Assembly (NCBI RefSeq): GCF_030693405.1
Contig: NZ_JAUYAW010000006.1
Location: forward strand, 1 to 33,375
Direction: 5' to 3'
Length of the DNA stretch: 33,375 nt
Source of the DNA: Phenylobacterium sp.
GTDB taxonomy: Bacteria > Pseudomonadota > Alphaproteobacteria > Caulobacterales > Caulobacteraceae
The translations under genes were made by a program, and so were the position numbers. Of this stretch, positions 15,761 to 23,899 are shown one piece after another. How positions within the stretch are numbered: the stretch's first letter is position 1; each line of letters starts with the position of its first letter. Under the pieces are notes generated by a model. The model was not told the origin of the DNA, did no database searches, and saw only the letters and a list, made by a program, of their open reading frames with translations.

Positions 15761-17934
15761 AGGATGCGCCCGATGGTGGCCAGCAGTTCCCGTTGGTCGA
15801 ACTTCTGCTTGGTGATGTAGGCCTCGGCGCCCAGGTCCAGCCCCCGGCGCACATCGGCCTCGTCGTCGCGAGAGGTCATCAGGATGACCGGCAGGCGCGC
15901 CAGCCCGGCGTCGGCCTTGATCGCCTGGAGCAGGGAGAAGCCGTCCATGCGCGGCATCTCGATGTCAGCGACCACCAGATCGATCACAGTGTCGGACGAG
16001 CGCAGGGTGTTCAGGGCGTCCACCCCGTCCACCGCCAGCAGGACGCGATAGCCCTGGGCTTCCAGAATGCTCTTCTCGAGGGTGCGCGTGGTGATGGAAT
16101 CGTCCACCACCAGAACCGTCCGAACCTGCCGGGCTTCGGTTTCCTTGGGGGCGAGCCCCAGCGCCGAAGCGGACAGCCGCCGCGCGTTCCTCAGCCAGCG
16201 GTCGATCAGCGCTTCTGGATTGAGGACCAGCAAGGGTCGGTCCTCGTCCAGGATCGCCGCCCCCAGGGTCAGGCCCGGGGCGATACGGCTGTCATCCAGA
16301 TCCTGAACAGTGAGCTCACGCACATCGACGATCTCGTCGACGGCCAGCAGCAGGTGTCGATCCCCCCGGTGAATGAGGATCATCGGCGCTGCGGCGCCGG
16401 GCGCCGGCGGTTCGAGCACGGCGTTGTTGAGGAGGGCGTTCAACGGGATCACGGGCGTGACAATGTCCGACCCGTCGATTTGTATCCGCGCGCTGGGCAC
16501 GCCTTCGACGATTTCCAGTTCACCGCTTCTCAGACGCAACAGGGAGCGGACAGCGAAGCTGGGGAGGCCAAACAGAGCGCCGCCGGCCTCGACAGCCACC
16601 AGGGTCTGCCGAGCGGCCGACAAGGGCGCCGACAGGATGACCTCGGCGCCGAAGGGACTGCGGGCTCGCAGGCGGGCCGAGCCGCCGAGGGCTGCGAGGG
16701 ATTGCCCCACCGCCGACAGGCCCATGCCGCGGCCCGACAGCCGATCCACCGCCTTGGCGGCGGAGACTCCGGGCTCGAACGCCAGGGCAAGGATTTCGTC
16801 AGGGTGGCGGGAGCCGTCATCAGGCGACAGGAGCCCGCGGGCGATAGCGGCGGCCTCGATCCGGGCCAGGTCGGGACCTGGCCCATCATCGGCGATCCGG
16901 ACTTCCAGACGACCGCCCCGGGCCCGGGCCTGCAGGGTTACGTGCAGGCGCTCGGACTTGCCGGCCGCCTTGCGAACTTCCGCCGCCTCGGCCCCGTGGC
17001 TGACGGCGTTGCGCAACAGGTGGATGATCGGCTCGCGCAGAGCCTGGAGCACGCGACGCTCGGCGCGAACCTCGAGGCCTTCGGTGCGGACCTCTACGTC
17101 CTGACCCTGGTCGCGGCCCAGGTCCCTGACCATGCGGCCAAGATCGCCCAACAGGCTCTCAGCCGGCGCCAGGGCGATTTCGTCGATCTGTTCGCGCAGC
17201 ACGGCCAGGCTCTCGCCCACGGCCCAGTTGGCCCGGGACTGACGCCGGGCGAGTTCGCCAAGATCGCGGGTCAGGGTCTGCAGGGCATGTTCAAAGGCGA
17301 CTGCCCGGTTGGAGGTCCGGCCCTCGCCGCCGCGGGCCCGCATGTCGCGCCACAGGCGTTCCAGCTGACTGGCCTCACGTCGCAGGCGCTGGGTCAGCTC
17401 CACCTGGGCGGCCTCGATCTGGACCTCGCTGGACAGGTGGTGCAGGGCCTCGTTCAGGCGTTCGCCAAGTTCGGCGTCCACCCGCACATATTCGGGCGAG
17501 CGGTCCGACGCGGGCGCCGCGGTCGGCTCAACCCGCTCGACCGGCTCGCTTGGCTTGACCGGCGCCGGCTGCGCGACCTGCGCGCCCAGCGCCTGCAGGG
17601 CCCGGCTTGCGTCGGGCAGGGGGGCGCCATCGCGCTGCGCGGCCGCCTGGGCTTCGATGGCGTCCAGGCCGAGATGGATGAGATCTACCGTGGCGGCGTC
17701 AAGGACTGACCCGTCGTCGATCACCTGGGCCAGCCGCTCCTCCAGCCGGTGGGCCAGATGCTCCACGACCTCCAGGTCCACCGCCCGGGCTGCGCCCTTC
17801 AGGCTGTGCAGGCGGCGGAACACCTCACGCAGGTCCGCCTCGGCCGGCGCGGCCAGGGACCGACGCACCGATTCGAGGTGCTCGCGGTGTTCGATATCGA
17901 ACGCCGCCAGGAGCTGGGCGCGGAGGTCAGCCAC
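15757..17934 (-). CDS. cheA: CheA-type histidine kinase with C-terminal receiver (WspE-like)
   Basis: A 725-residue hybrid CheA. The HPt domain is at 1-110 with phosphorylated His43 (RLHSLKGAAR). A Pro-rich linker (about 118-148) replaces any P2 domain. Dimerisation helices follow, then the HATPase: N-box HLLRNAVSHGAE (305-316), G1 DDGPGPD (349-355) and G2 GRGMGLSAV (401-409). A CheW-like domain spans about 440-590, and the receiver 607-725 has DDS and phospho-acceptor Asp657 (VADIEMPRMDG). The CheA-REC form without a separate CheY is typical of WspE and other non-flagellar chemosensory kinases. Its own receiver may act as a phosphate sink, while CheB and the receivers of the two downstream kinases are possible targets. 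It starts 9 bases after the mcp stop. CheZ and CheY genes are absent nearby. Confidence 0.95.
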   Translation of the reverse strand: MADLRAQLLAAFDIEHREHLESVRRSLAAPAEADLREVFRRLHSLKGAARAVDLEVVEHLAHRLEERLAQVIDDGSVLDAATVDLIHLGLDAIEAQAAAQRDGAPLPDASRALQALGAQVAQPAPVKPSEPVERVEPTAAPASDRSPEYVRVDAELGERLNEALHHLSSEVQIEAAQVELTQRLRREASQLERLWRDMRARGGEGRTSNRAVAFEHALQTLTRDLGELARRQSRANWAVGESLAVLREQIDEIALAPAESLLGDLGRMVRDLGRDQGQDVEVRTEGLEVRAERRVLQALREPIIHLLRNAVSHGAEAAEVRKAAGKSERLHVTLQARARGGRLEVRIADDGPGPDLARIEAAAIARGLLSPDDGSRHPDEILALAFEPGVSAAKAVDRLSGRGMGLSAVGQSLAALGGSARLRARSPFGAEVILSAPLSAARQTLVAVEAGGALFGLPSFAVRSLLRLRSGELEIVEGVPSARIQIDGSDIVTPVIPLNALLNNAVLEPPAPGAAAPMILIHRGDRHLLLAVDEIVDVRELTVQDLDDSRIAPGLTLGAAILDEDRPLLVLNPEALIDRWLRNARRLSASALGLAPKETEARQVRTVLVVDDSITTRTLEKSILEAQGYRVLLAVDGVDALNTLRSSDTVIDLVVADIEMPRMDGFSLLQAIKADAGLARLPVILMTSRDDEADVRRGLDLGAEAYITKQKFDQRELLATIGRIL

Positions 17935-17943
17935 GGTCCGCGA

Positions 17944-19605
17944 TCAGACCCGGTAGCGTTCAGCCAGACCCAGCAGCTGCTGGGACAGGCTCGTGAGGTT
18001 GCCGGCGGCTTCTTCCAGCTGGCGGGTGCCGACGGCGGTCTGCTGGCTGGCCTGGCGGATGTTCTGCAGAGCGCCCATGACCTGTTCGATGCCCAGCTGC
18101 TGCTGGTTGGTGGAGGCGACGATCTGCTGGAAGGTCTGGACGCTTTCCTGCACCCGGCCGGTGATCTCGGTGATGGTGCGCTGGGTGGTGTCGGTGCGCT
18201 CCTTGCCCGCGGCCACTCGCTTGACGGCCTCCTCGGTGAGCATGACCGAGGAATTGATCCCTCGCTGAATGTCCCCAAGGATCGAGCGGACCTGGTTGGT
18301 GGCGTCCTTGGCCTGATCGGCCAGCAGCTTCATCTCCGACGCCACGACCGAGAAACTGCGACCGTTCTCGCCGGCGGCGGCGGCCTCGATGGCGGCGTTG
18401 AGCGCCAGCAGGTGCGAGCGTTCGGAGATGTCGTTCACGGTCGAAATGATGTCGCCGATGGCCTGGGTCTTCTCGCTGAGGGCCACGATGTTCTCGGCCA
18501 CGGCCTCGGCCTGATCGCGGATGGAATCCATGGCCCGGGCGGTCTCGTCCACCGCGCGCAGGCCTTCATTGCTGGTCTGGGCGGTGGCCTGGGCCGAGGC
18601 GATGACCTCCTGGGCGCGCTTGCCGATCTGGGCGCCGGAGTGGGTGATCTCGTCGACCGTGGCGGCGGTTTCCTGCACCGCGGCCAGCTGTTCCTCGACG
18701 CTGGCGGCCTGCTCCTGGGACGAGGCGCGGATCTCGGCGGTCGCGGCGTTCAGGTTCTCGGTGGCTTCGCGGTTCTGGCGGGCCAGGTCGCGCAGGCCGT
18801 CGACCATGACGTTGAGGGTTGCGCCGAGCCGGCCGATCTCGTCGGAGCTGGTGAGCTCGGTGTGCCGGGTCAGGTCGCCCTGGCCGACCCGCTCGACGAA
18901 GGCCATGAAGCTGTTCAGCGGGGTGATGATCGACTTGCGGATCAGATAGGCCACAGCCATGGCGATGCCCACCGCCAGGACCAGCCCGATCAGGTTGAAG
19001 AGGCGGCTCTGCTGGTACACGGCGTCGACCCGCTGCTGGCCGAGCTCAATCGCCTGATCGAGGGAGGCGCTGGCGCGGGCCATCTCCTGCTGGAAAGCCG
19101 CGCGGGGTCCCTGAAGACCTTCCCGCTGGCTTTGACCCGCGGTCATGTCCCCCCGGGCCATGGCCTGGAAGGCGACCAGGTCACGCTGGCGCAGATCGGT
19201 CAGGATCGCCCGGGCGCGGGTCAGGGACTGGCTGATCTCGCCCCAAGCCTTGGCCCGCTCGCTGGTGATGGCGGTCGCCTGATAGTTGGTCGCCTGGGTG
19301 ATGGCCTGATCCAGGCTCTGGATCGCCGTGGCCTCCGCGCGGCGCCAGTCGGCCGATGCGCCGTCGGGGCTCGGGCCCATTACGCCCATGGCGTGGTCCG
19401 CAAAATCGGCCTCGGTCGCCGCCTCGAGTTGATGCTGTGCGGTCTGTACGTCTGTGAGCTGCCGGACAAAGGCCAAGTCTCGGGTGACGATGCGGGAGGT
19501 TTCCGACCGGACCTCGCCGATCTGCGACAGGCCCAGGGCGCCCAGGGCGATCACCAGGATGATGACGGCGATGAAGCCGAGCAGGATTCGATTGGCGATA
19601 CTCAC
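17944..19605 (-). CDS. Methyl-accepting chemotaxis protein
   Basis: A 553-residue inner-membrane receptor. TM1 spans about 7-27 (ILLGFIAVIILVIALGALGL). A periplasmic, largely helical four-helix-bundle-like sensor covers 28-202, TM2 203-222, and HAMP about 224-275. The cytoplasmic signalling domain has a hairpin tip near ISERSHLLALNAAIEAAAAGE and then GRSFSVVASEMKLLADQAKDAT. Flagellar receptors usually read GRGFAVVADEVRxLAERS there, so the tip is of a distinct, non-flagellar type. The protein ends in LAERYRV without an NWETF-like CheR/CheB docking peptide. The ligand is unknown. It is the only receptor in the operon and lies 3 bases after the second cheW. In Wsp systems the receptor WspA senses surface contact or membrane stress. 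Confidence 0.93.
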   Translation of the reverse strand: MSIANRILLGFIAVIILVIALGALGLSQIGEVRSETSRIVTRDLAFVRQLTDVQTAQHQLEAATEADFADHAMGVMGPSPDGASADWRRAEATAIQSLDQAITQATNYQATAITSERAKAWGEISQSLTRARAILTDLRQRDLVAFQAMARGDMTAGQSQREGLQGPRAAFQQEMARASASLDQAIELGQQRVDAVYQQSRLFNLIGLVLAVGIAMAVAYLIRKSIITPLNSFMAFVERVGQGDLTRHTELTSSDEIGRLGATLNVMVDGLRDLARQNREATENLNAATAEIRASSQEQAASVEEQLAAVQETAATVDEITHSGAQIGKRAQEVIASAQATAQTSNEGLRAVDETARAMDSIRDQAEAVAENIVALSEKTQAIGDIISTVNDISERSHLLALNAAIEAAAAGENGRSFSVVASEMKLLADQAKDATNQVRSILGDIQRGINSSVMLTEEAVKRVAAGKERTDTTQRTITEITGRVQESVQTFQQIVASTNQQQLGIEQVMGALQNIRQASQQTAVGTRQLEEAAGNLTSLSQQLLGLAERYRV

Positions 19606-19608
19606 GGG

Positions 19609-20166
19609 TCAGGCTCCCACAGACGCGTCGCCGGCCAGCAGGGCGGTGACGGAAAGGATGACGAGGGTCTTGGCGTTGTCGTCTCCCGCGCTCACCACGA
19701 GGGCGCGTTGCGGGTGATCGGGATCAGGTCGCACCTGGGCGGCCAGGGGGCGTTCGGCTAGCCGCAGGGCGATGTCGCGCCGGCCGTTGAGCATGACGAG
19801 ATAGCCGTCCGCCTCTTGCGGCGGCGGGGCGCCCAGCAGGGCGCCCAGGTCGAGCACCTGGCGGACCCGACCGTTGTCCGCCACCAGTCCCATGACGGTG
19901 CCGGCGCCAGCCACGCCGGTCCGGCCAAGCCGCTCCAGGGGCCGCAGACTGGCGACCTCGGCCATTGGAAGGCCGTAGAGGTTTCCCCCCATGGGACAGA
20001 GCAGGACCCTCATGGCTTCGGTCACCGAGACGTCGGCGGCGGTGGCTTCGGGCGCCGCCAGCCGGCGCGCCCGGTCGTCCAGGATCTGTCGGGCACGAGG
20101 CGACTCGGTGGCCCGAACCGGCCTTTCGCCGCGAGGGCGAGCAGTCTTTGGCTTGCTCTGGCTCAT
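19609..20166 (-). CDS. cheW: CheW-like scaffold protein (second copy)
   Basis: A 185-residue protein with a basic, disordered N-terminus (1-50, MSQSKPKTARPRGERP) and then a CheW fold (about 51-180: RVLLCPMGGNLYGLPMAEV, VMGLVADNGRVRQVLDLGALLG). It is divergent from housekeeping CheW, lacking for example the common NLRG motif, but the hydrophobic strand pattern and operon position support the call. It would link the receptor to CheA. Its start overlaps the cheR stop by four bases. In Wsp terms it fills the position of WspD or WspB; two unlike CheW proteins are characteristic of that system. Confidence 0.8.
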   Translation of the reverse strand: MSQSKPKTARPRGERPVRATESPRARQILDDRARRLAAPEATAADVSVTEAMRVLLCPMGGNLYGLPMAEVASLRPLERLGRTGVAGAGTVMGLVADNGRVRQVLDLGALLGAPPPQEADGYLVMLNGRRDIALRLAERPLAAQVRPDPDHPQRALVVSAGDDNAKTLVILSVTALLAGDASVGA

Positions 20167-21563
20167 CGGCGCCCGCTCCCATCCTTCTCAAGCTGCAACC
20201 TGGCGAGTTCGCGCAGGTCGCCGGCCCTGAGCCCATCCCCTTCGCACAGGGGCGAGGTCGGGCTCAAGCTCGCGGCCAGACGGGCGACCGCCGCCAGGGC
20301 GCGACGTCCGGCCTCCTGATCGCCGCGTTCGAGCCGCACCAGCCCCAGGTGATACTGGGCCATGAGGAAGGTTCCATCCAGATAGACCGCCCGGCGAAGG
20401 GCGTCCTCGGCCTCATCCAGCCGGCCCTGAGCCTGGAAGATGAGACCCAGATAGAAGTAGGCCGCGGGCTCAGCGGACATCTCCGCGAGGGCCTCCTGGC
20501 ACAGCGCTTCAGCCTCGGCGAAACGCCCCAGGTTGGCCAGGATACGGATGTCGGCCAGGCGCGCTGGACGGGCTTGGGGGGGCAGGGCCGGCGGCGGCGG
20601 GGTGGACCTCGGCGCGGGCGGCGGCAGGGGCAGGATCTCAAGCGGTGGCGGCAGCTCAGCCACGAACTCCGGGACCGGCGTCCAGCCGGTTTCCGGCGCG
20701 GGCGAAGGCTCCTCCCCCAGGGTGCGGCGGCGGTAGGCGACAGCGCCCGGCAGGGTGATGGTCCGCACATGGGCTTCGAACCCGGGATTGGGCTCGGCAT
20801 GCCCAACCAGCAGCCAGCCCTCGTCCCCCAGACGCTGAGCCAGGGCGCCGATCACGGCGTTCATCGCCTCTGGATGGAAGTAGATCAGGACATTACGGCA
20901 CAGGATCAGATCGAAGTCCGTCAGGTCCAGCGGCGCCGCCGCCCCCAGCAGGTCCAGCAGGTTGCCGTACTGGAACCGGACCAGGCTGCGGAACCGCGGT
21001 CGCAGCCGCCAGGTGCGCTCATCCTGGATGAACCAGGCGCGTTTCTGCTCGGCTGAGAGCGACCGCAGCGCCCAGGCCCCGAAGCTCGCCGTCCGGGCGG
21101 CCTCCAGGGCCGCTTCGTTGATGTCGGTGCCCAGGATGGTGAGGCGCCAGTCGGCGATCTGATCCCCCAGGAGCTCCGCCAGAAGAATGGCCACCGAATA
21201 GGGCTCAGCGCCGGTGGCGCAGCCGGCGCTCCAGATCCGCAGCCTCTTCGAATGGGCGTGGCGGGCGATCAATTCGGGGAGAATATGCGCCTTTAGAGCC
21301 GTAAATTGCTCCACATAGCGCAGGAAATAGGTCTCCCCGACCGTGATTTCCCCCTCCAGCCGCCGCCATTCGGCAGGGCCGGCCCCGGGATCGTCGAGCA
21401 GACGGACATAGGCCTCGACGTCTTCCAGCCGCACGGCCGCCAGCCGTCGGCGGACCCGGTCCCACAGGACGTCATCCTTGTCGGCGTAGTAGAAATGACC
21501 GGTCCGGGCGATGACCTCGGCCTTCAGTCGCCAGAAGGGGTGGCCCGGGGCGAAGACCGGCAC
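20163..21563 (-). CDS. cheR: CheR-type methyltransferase with C-terminal TPR repeats (WspC-like)
   Basis: A 466-residue protein. The CheR N-terminal helical domain (9-75) contains TVGETYFLR (74-82). The SAM-binding domain has WSAGCATGAEPYS (111-123), GTDINEAAL (145-153) and CRNVLIYF (222-229). A Pro-rich linker (about 285-340) leads to TPR-like helices at about 345-455 (ANLGRFAEAEALCQEAL, AYFYLGLIFQAQGRLDEAE). It would methylate glutamates on the operon's receptor. The TPR extension is the hallmark of WspC-like CheR proteins and may recruit partners or substitute for pentapeptide docking. The start is GTG at 21563, eight bases past the first cheW stop; the sequence aligns with CheR from the first residues. 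It overlaps the next cheW by ATGA. Confidence 0.94.
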   Translation of the reverse strand: MPVFAPGHPFWRLKAEVIARTGHFYYADKDDVLWDRVRRRLAAVRLEDVEAYVRLLDDPGAGPAEWRRLEGEITVGETYFLRYVEQFTALKAHILPELIARHAHSKRLRIWSAGCATGAEPYSVAILLAELLGDQIADWRLTILGTDINEAALEAARTASFGAWALRSLSAEQKRAWFIQDERTWRLRPRFRSLVRFQYGNLLDLLGAAAPLDLTDFDLILCRNVLIYFHPEAMNAVIGALAQRLGDEGWLLVGHAEPNPGFEAHVRTITLPGAVAYRRRTLGEEPSPAPETGWTPVPEFVAELPPPLEILPLPPPAPRSTPPPPALPPQARPARLADIRILANLGRFAEAEALCQEALAEMSAEPAAYFYLGLIFQAQGRLDEAEDALRRAVYLDGTFLMAQYHLGLVRLERGDQEAGRRALAAVARLAASLSPTSPLCEGDGLRAGDLRELARLQLEKDGSGRR

Positions 21564-21571
21564 GGCGGGGC

Positions 21572-22078
21572 TCAGGGGGCGCCGTCCCCGGAGGCCTCAA
21601 GCCTCGCGCGCAGGGTCTCGGCGATCTCCGCCACCCGGGCCTGTTCCTCGAGCAGCAGCAGCCGCGCCACGTCCAGCAGGGCGACGAGGCGACCCAGGAT
21701 CAGCAGATTGCCGATCACCGCGCCATTGGCGCTGGCCGACTCCGACACCGGCGTGAAGTCCTCGGCTTCGGCTTCGGCGGCCTTCACCCGGTCGGCCAGG
21801 AGCGCCAGGTCGCCGCCGCCATGCGGGGCGCTCAGCCGCACGACATGGCTGTAGAGCTCCGGGCTGGCCGGCGGTCGGGTCGGGTCGAGAAGGCGGGACA
21901 GGTCGATCACCGCCAGGGGGCGGCCGTGGCGGTTCATGAATCCGGCCAACACCTTGGGCCAGGGCGCCTGGCGCTCAAACCGGGTGACGGGCAGGATTTC
22001 GGCCACGGCGCCCATGGGCAGGGCCATGTCGACGCCGGCCACGTCCAGCAAGAGATAGCGGTCCTGAGGGAAGGGCAT
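21572..22078 (-). CDS. cheW: CheW-like scaffold protein (first copy, operon head)
   Basis: A 168-residue CheW fold: RYLLLDVAGVDMALPMGAVAEILPV (7-31), VLAGFMNRHGRPLAVIDLSRLLD (43-65), and GAVIGNLLILGRLVALLDVARLLL near 118-141. It would couple the MCP to CheA. It is the first gene of the eight-gene minus-strand operon. No strong ribosome-binding site precedes the ATG at 22078 (upstream reads TAGACTCCC), so translation may be weak. The promoter must lie in the 101-base gap to the MBL gene or further upstream; I see no clear -35/-10 pair. Confidence 0.87.
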   Translation of the reverse strand: MPFPQDRYLLLDVAGVDMALPMGAVAEILPVTRFERQAPWPKVLAGFMNRHGRPLAVIDLSRLLDPTRPPASPELYSHVVRLSAPHGGGDLALLADRVKAAEAEAEDFTPVSESASANGAVIGNLLILGRLVALLDVARLLLLEEQARVAEIAETLRARLEASGDGAP

Positions 22079-22132
22079 GGGAGTCTAGAACACCATTCCG
22101 CCCCCGCCGCCAATCGCCATTCTCAACCTTCG

Positions 22133-22164
22133 CCCGCGAACCTGCGCGATCGCAGGCTCGCGGG
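22133..22164 (-). terminator. Strong hairpin downstream of the MBL hydrolase gene
   Basis: Arms CCCGCGA-A-CCTGCG (22133-22146) and CGCAGG-C-TCGCGGG (22151-22164) pair over 13 bp with one A/C mismatch and a CGAT loop. It lies 16 bases past the MBL gene stop and ahead of the first cheW, separating the sulfur island from the Che operon. No T-tract follows, so efficiency is uncertain. Confidence 0.65.
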
Positions 22165-22179
22165 TCGCGCGGTGAGCTC

Positions 22180-23040
22180 TCAGATCTCGGTCACCGGCAG
22201 CCGGAGATAGACGCGGCCGTCCCGCTCGGCCGGGGGCAGGGCGCCGGCGCGGATGTTCACCTGCAGGGAGGGCAGGATGAGATTGGGCGGGGGCAGGGTG
22301 GCGTCCCGGGCTTCCCGACGGGCCACGAAGTCGGCCTCGCTGACCCCGGCGCGCAGATGGATGTTCTCCGCCCGCTGGGCCGCCACGGTGGTCTCCCAGG
22401 CGTGGGTCTTGCGATCCTCGGTCAGATAGTCGTGGCCGACATAGATCTTAGTTTCCGGCGGCAGGGTGAGAATCTTCTGGATCGACCGATAGAGGGTCGC
22501 GGCGTCCCCGCCGGGGAAGTCGGCTCGCGCCGTGCCGTAGTCGGGCATGAACAGGGTGTCGCCCACATAGGCCGCCCCATCAATCAGATAGGTGACGCAG
22601 GCCGGGGTGTGTCCAGGCGTGTGCAGGACGGCGATCTCGGCGCCCCCGAGCTTCAAAGTGTCGCCCTCCTGCACCAGGCGGTCGAAGGCGGCGCCGTCCG
22701 CGCTGACGTCGTCAGCGCCGAACACCTTGCCGAAATAGTCCTGCACGGCGGTGATATGGGCGCCGATCACCACTTGGGCGCCGGTCGCTTCCCGCAGGCG
22801 CGTAGCGGCCGACAGGTGGTCGGCATGGGCATGGGTCTCAAGGATATAGATCAGCTTCAGGCCATGGGCCTCCACCGCCCGCAGGACCTCGGAGACCTGC
22901 TCGCGGGAGACCTTCGCGCCCTTGGGCTCATAGTCGAGGACCGGGTCGATCACAGCGGCATGGCCGGTCGCCTTGTCCCAGACCAGATAGGTGACGGTCG
23001 AGGTCGCCTCGTGGAAGAAGCTCATCTGCTGAACGGACAT
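22180..23040 (-). CDS. MBL-fold hydrolase, Blh / persulfide dioxygenase-like
   Basis: A 286-residue metallo-beta-lactamase-fold enzyme. Metal ligands are THAHADH (His70, His72, Asp74, His75), HTPGHTPAC, GDTLFMPDYGTAR and GHDY. The C-terminal PSLQVNIRAGALP is typical of the Blh branch linked to BigR regulators, relatives of the ETHE1 persulfide dioxygenase that oxidises glutathione persulfide to sulfite. Whether it uses a single Fe or two Zn cannot be told here. The ATG at 23040 has a good ribosome-binding site, AAAGGAGG; the open frame upstream to 23220 is spurious. It diverges from the TSUP gene across a palindromic operator, so sulfite made here could leave by TSUP. Confidence 0.87.
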   Translation of the reverse strand: MSVQQMSFFHEATSTVTYLVWDKATGHAAVIDPVLDYEPKGAKVSREQVSEVLRAVEAHGLKLIYILETHAHADHLSAATRLREATGAQVVIGAHITAVQDYFGKVFGADDVSADGAAFDRLVQEGDTLKLGGAEIAVLHTPGHTPACVTYLIDGAAYVGDTLFMPDYGTARADFPGGDAATLYRSIQKILTLPPETKIYVGHDYLTEDRKTHAWETTVAAQRAENIHLRAGVSEADFVARREARDATLPPPNLILPSLQVNIRAGALPPAERDGRVYLRLPVTEI

Positions 23041-23063
23041 TGGGTCCTCCTTTCGCCTCCCTA

Positions 23064-23100
23064 TATATGCACTATTGCTAATATAGCAAATGCGGCTATG
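23064..23100. promoter_or_regulatory. Candidate BigR/SqrR (ArsR-family) operator, MBL/TSUP divergent promoter
   Basis: An AT-rich island in GC-rich DNA. It contains the perfect inverted repeat TTGCTA-ATA-TAGCAA (23075-23089), flanked by TATATGC (23064-23070) and TGCGGCTAT (23091-23099). The TATATGC element also occurs in the palindrome at 29550-29571. It lies between two divergent sulfur genes and would also hold their -10 elements. Binding by the ArsR-type product of 24503-24862 is inferred. Confidence 0.6.
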
Positions 23101-23119
23101 ACCGGGGCAGGAGACGTCC

Positions 23120-23899
23120 ATGGACCTCACAACCACAGCCATGATCGCCGCGGTGATGAGCGGCGCGGTGGTCGGCCTGCTGCTCGCCGTCTTCGGCGGC
23201 GGCGGCTCTGTGCTGGCCACGCCGGCCCTGCTCTATGTGGTGGGGATCACCGACACCCACATGGCCATCGGCACGTCGGCGGCGGCCGTGGCGGTGAACG
23301 CGGCGATCAGTCTTGTCGGCCACGCCCGCAGCGGCCGGGTGAAATGGCCCTGCGCCAGCGTCTTCGCCGCCGCAGGGCTCGCGGGCGCTCTGGGCGGCTC
23401 AAGCCTGGCCAAGCAGGTGGACGGCCAGCAACTGCTGGTGCTGTTCGCCCTGGCCATGGCGGCCATCGCCCTGTCGATGATGCGAAAGCCGAAGGACGCC
23501 GGGGATCCGCTGGCGCACATCTCCTGGCGCATGACCCTGCGGCTGGCGCCGATCGGACTGGCCACCGGGTTCGCCGCGGGCTTCTTCGGGATCGGCGGCG
23601 GTTTTCTGATCGTGCCGGGTCTGATGGCGGCCAGCGGCATGACGCTCGCCAACGCCGCGGCCTCGTCCCTGTTGTCGGTCAGTCTGTTCGGCGCGGCCAC
23701 CTCGGCCAATTATGCGCTCTCCGGGCTGGTGATCTGGCCGGTTGCGGGTCTGTTCATCGCCGGCGGCCTGGCTGGGGGCTGGGCAGGTTTGCGGGCCGCA
23801 GGCCTGCTGGCCAGCCGCGCCCTGCTGGCGCGTCGGCTGTTTGCCGGACTTGTTCTGATCGTGGCGGCCTATGTGGCCTGGAAGGGGATTGTCGGATGA
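23120..23899 (+). CDS. TSUP-family (TauE/SafE) sulfite/organosulfur exporter
   Basis: A 259-residue inner-membrane protein with about eight transmembrane segments in two repeats. Each repeat starts with a Gly-rich motif: GLLLAVFGGGGSVLATP (about 19-35) and GFAAGFFGIGGGFLIVPGL (about 150-168). These are the TSUP/TauE hallmarks. The substrate is probably sulfite, thiosulfate or another small sulfur anion, in keeping with the divergent MBL gene and the nearby sulfide genes. The ATG at 23120 follows GGAGA. Its stop overlaps the start of the methyltransferase gene by ATGA, so the two are translationally coupled. Confidence 0.9.
   Translation: MDLTTTAMIAAVMSGAVVGLLLAVFGGGGSVLATPALLYVVGITDTHMAIGTSAAAVAVNAAISLVGHARSGRVKWPCASVFAAAGLAGALGGSSLAKQVDGQQLLVLFALAMAAIALSMMRKPKDAGDPLAHISWRMTLRLAPIGLATGFAAGFFGIGGGFLIVPGLMAASGMTLANAAASSLLSVSLFGAATSANYALSGLVIWPVAGLFIAGGLAGGWAGLRAAGLLASRALLARRLFAGLVLIVAAYVAWKGIVG

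Noticed and set aside
17749..19761. 670-residue + strand frame opposite the receptor and second cheW
   Set aside because: Its Gly/His/Asp-rich repetitive composition mirrors the helical receptor on the other strand; there is no signal, domain or ribosome-binding site.
11194..22078. Flagellar chemotaxis operon
   Set aside because: No cheY, cheD, cheZ or flagellar genes; CheA carries a receiver, CheR carries TPRs and the receptor tip is atypical, all pointing to a non-flagellar system.
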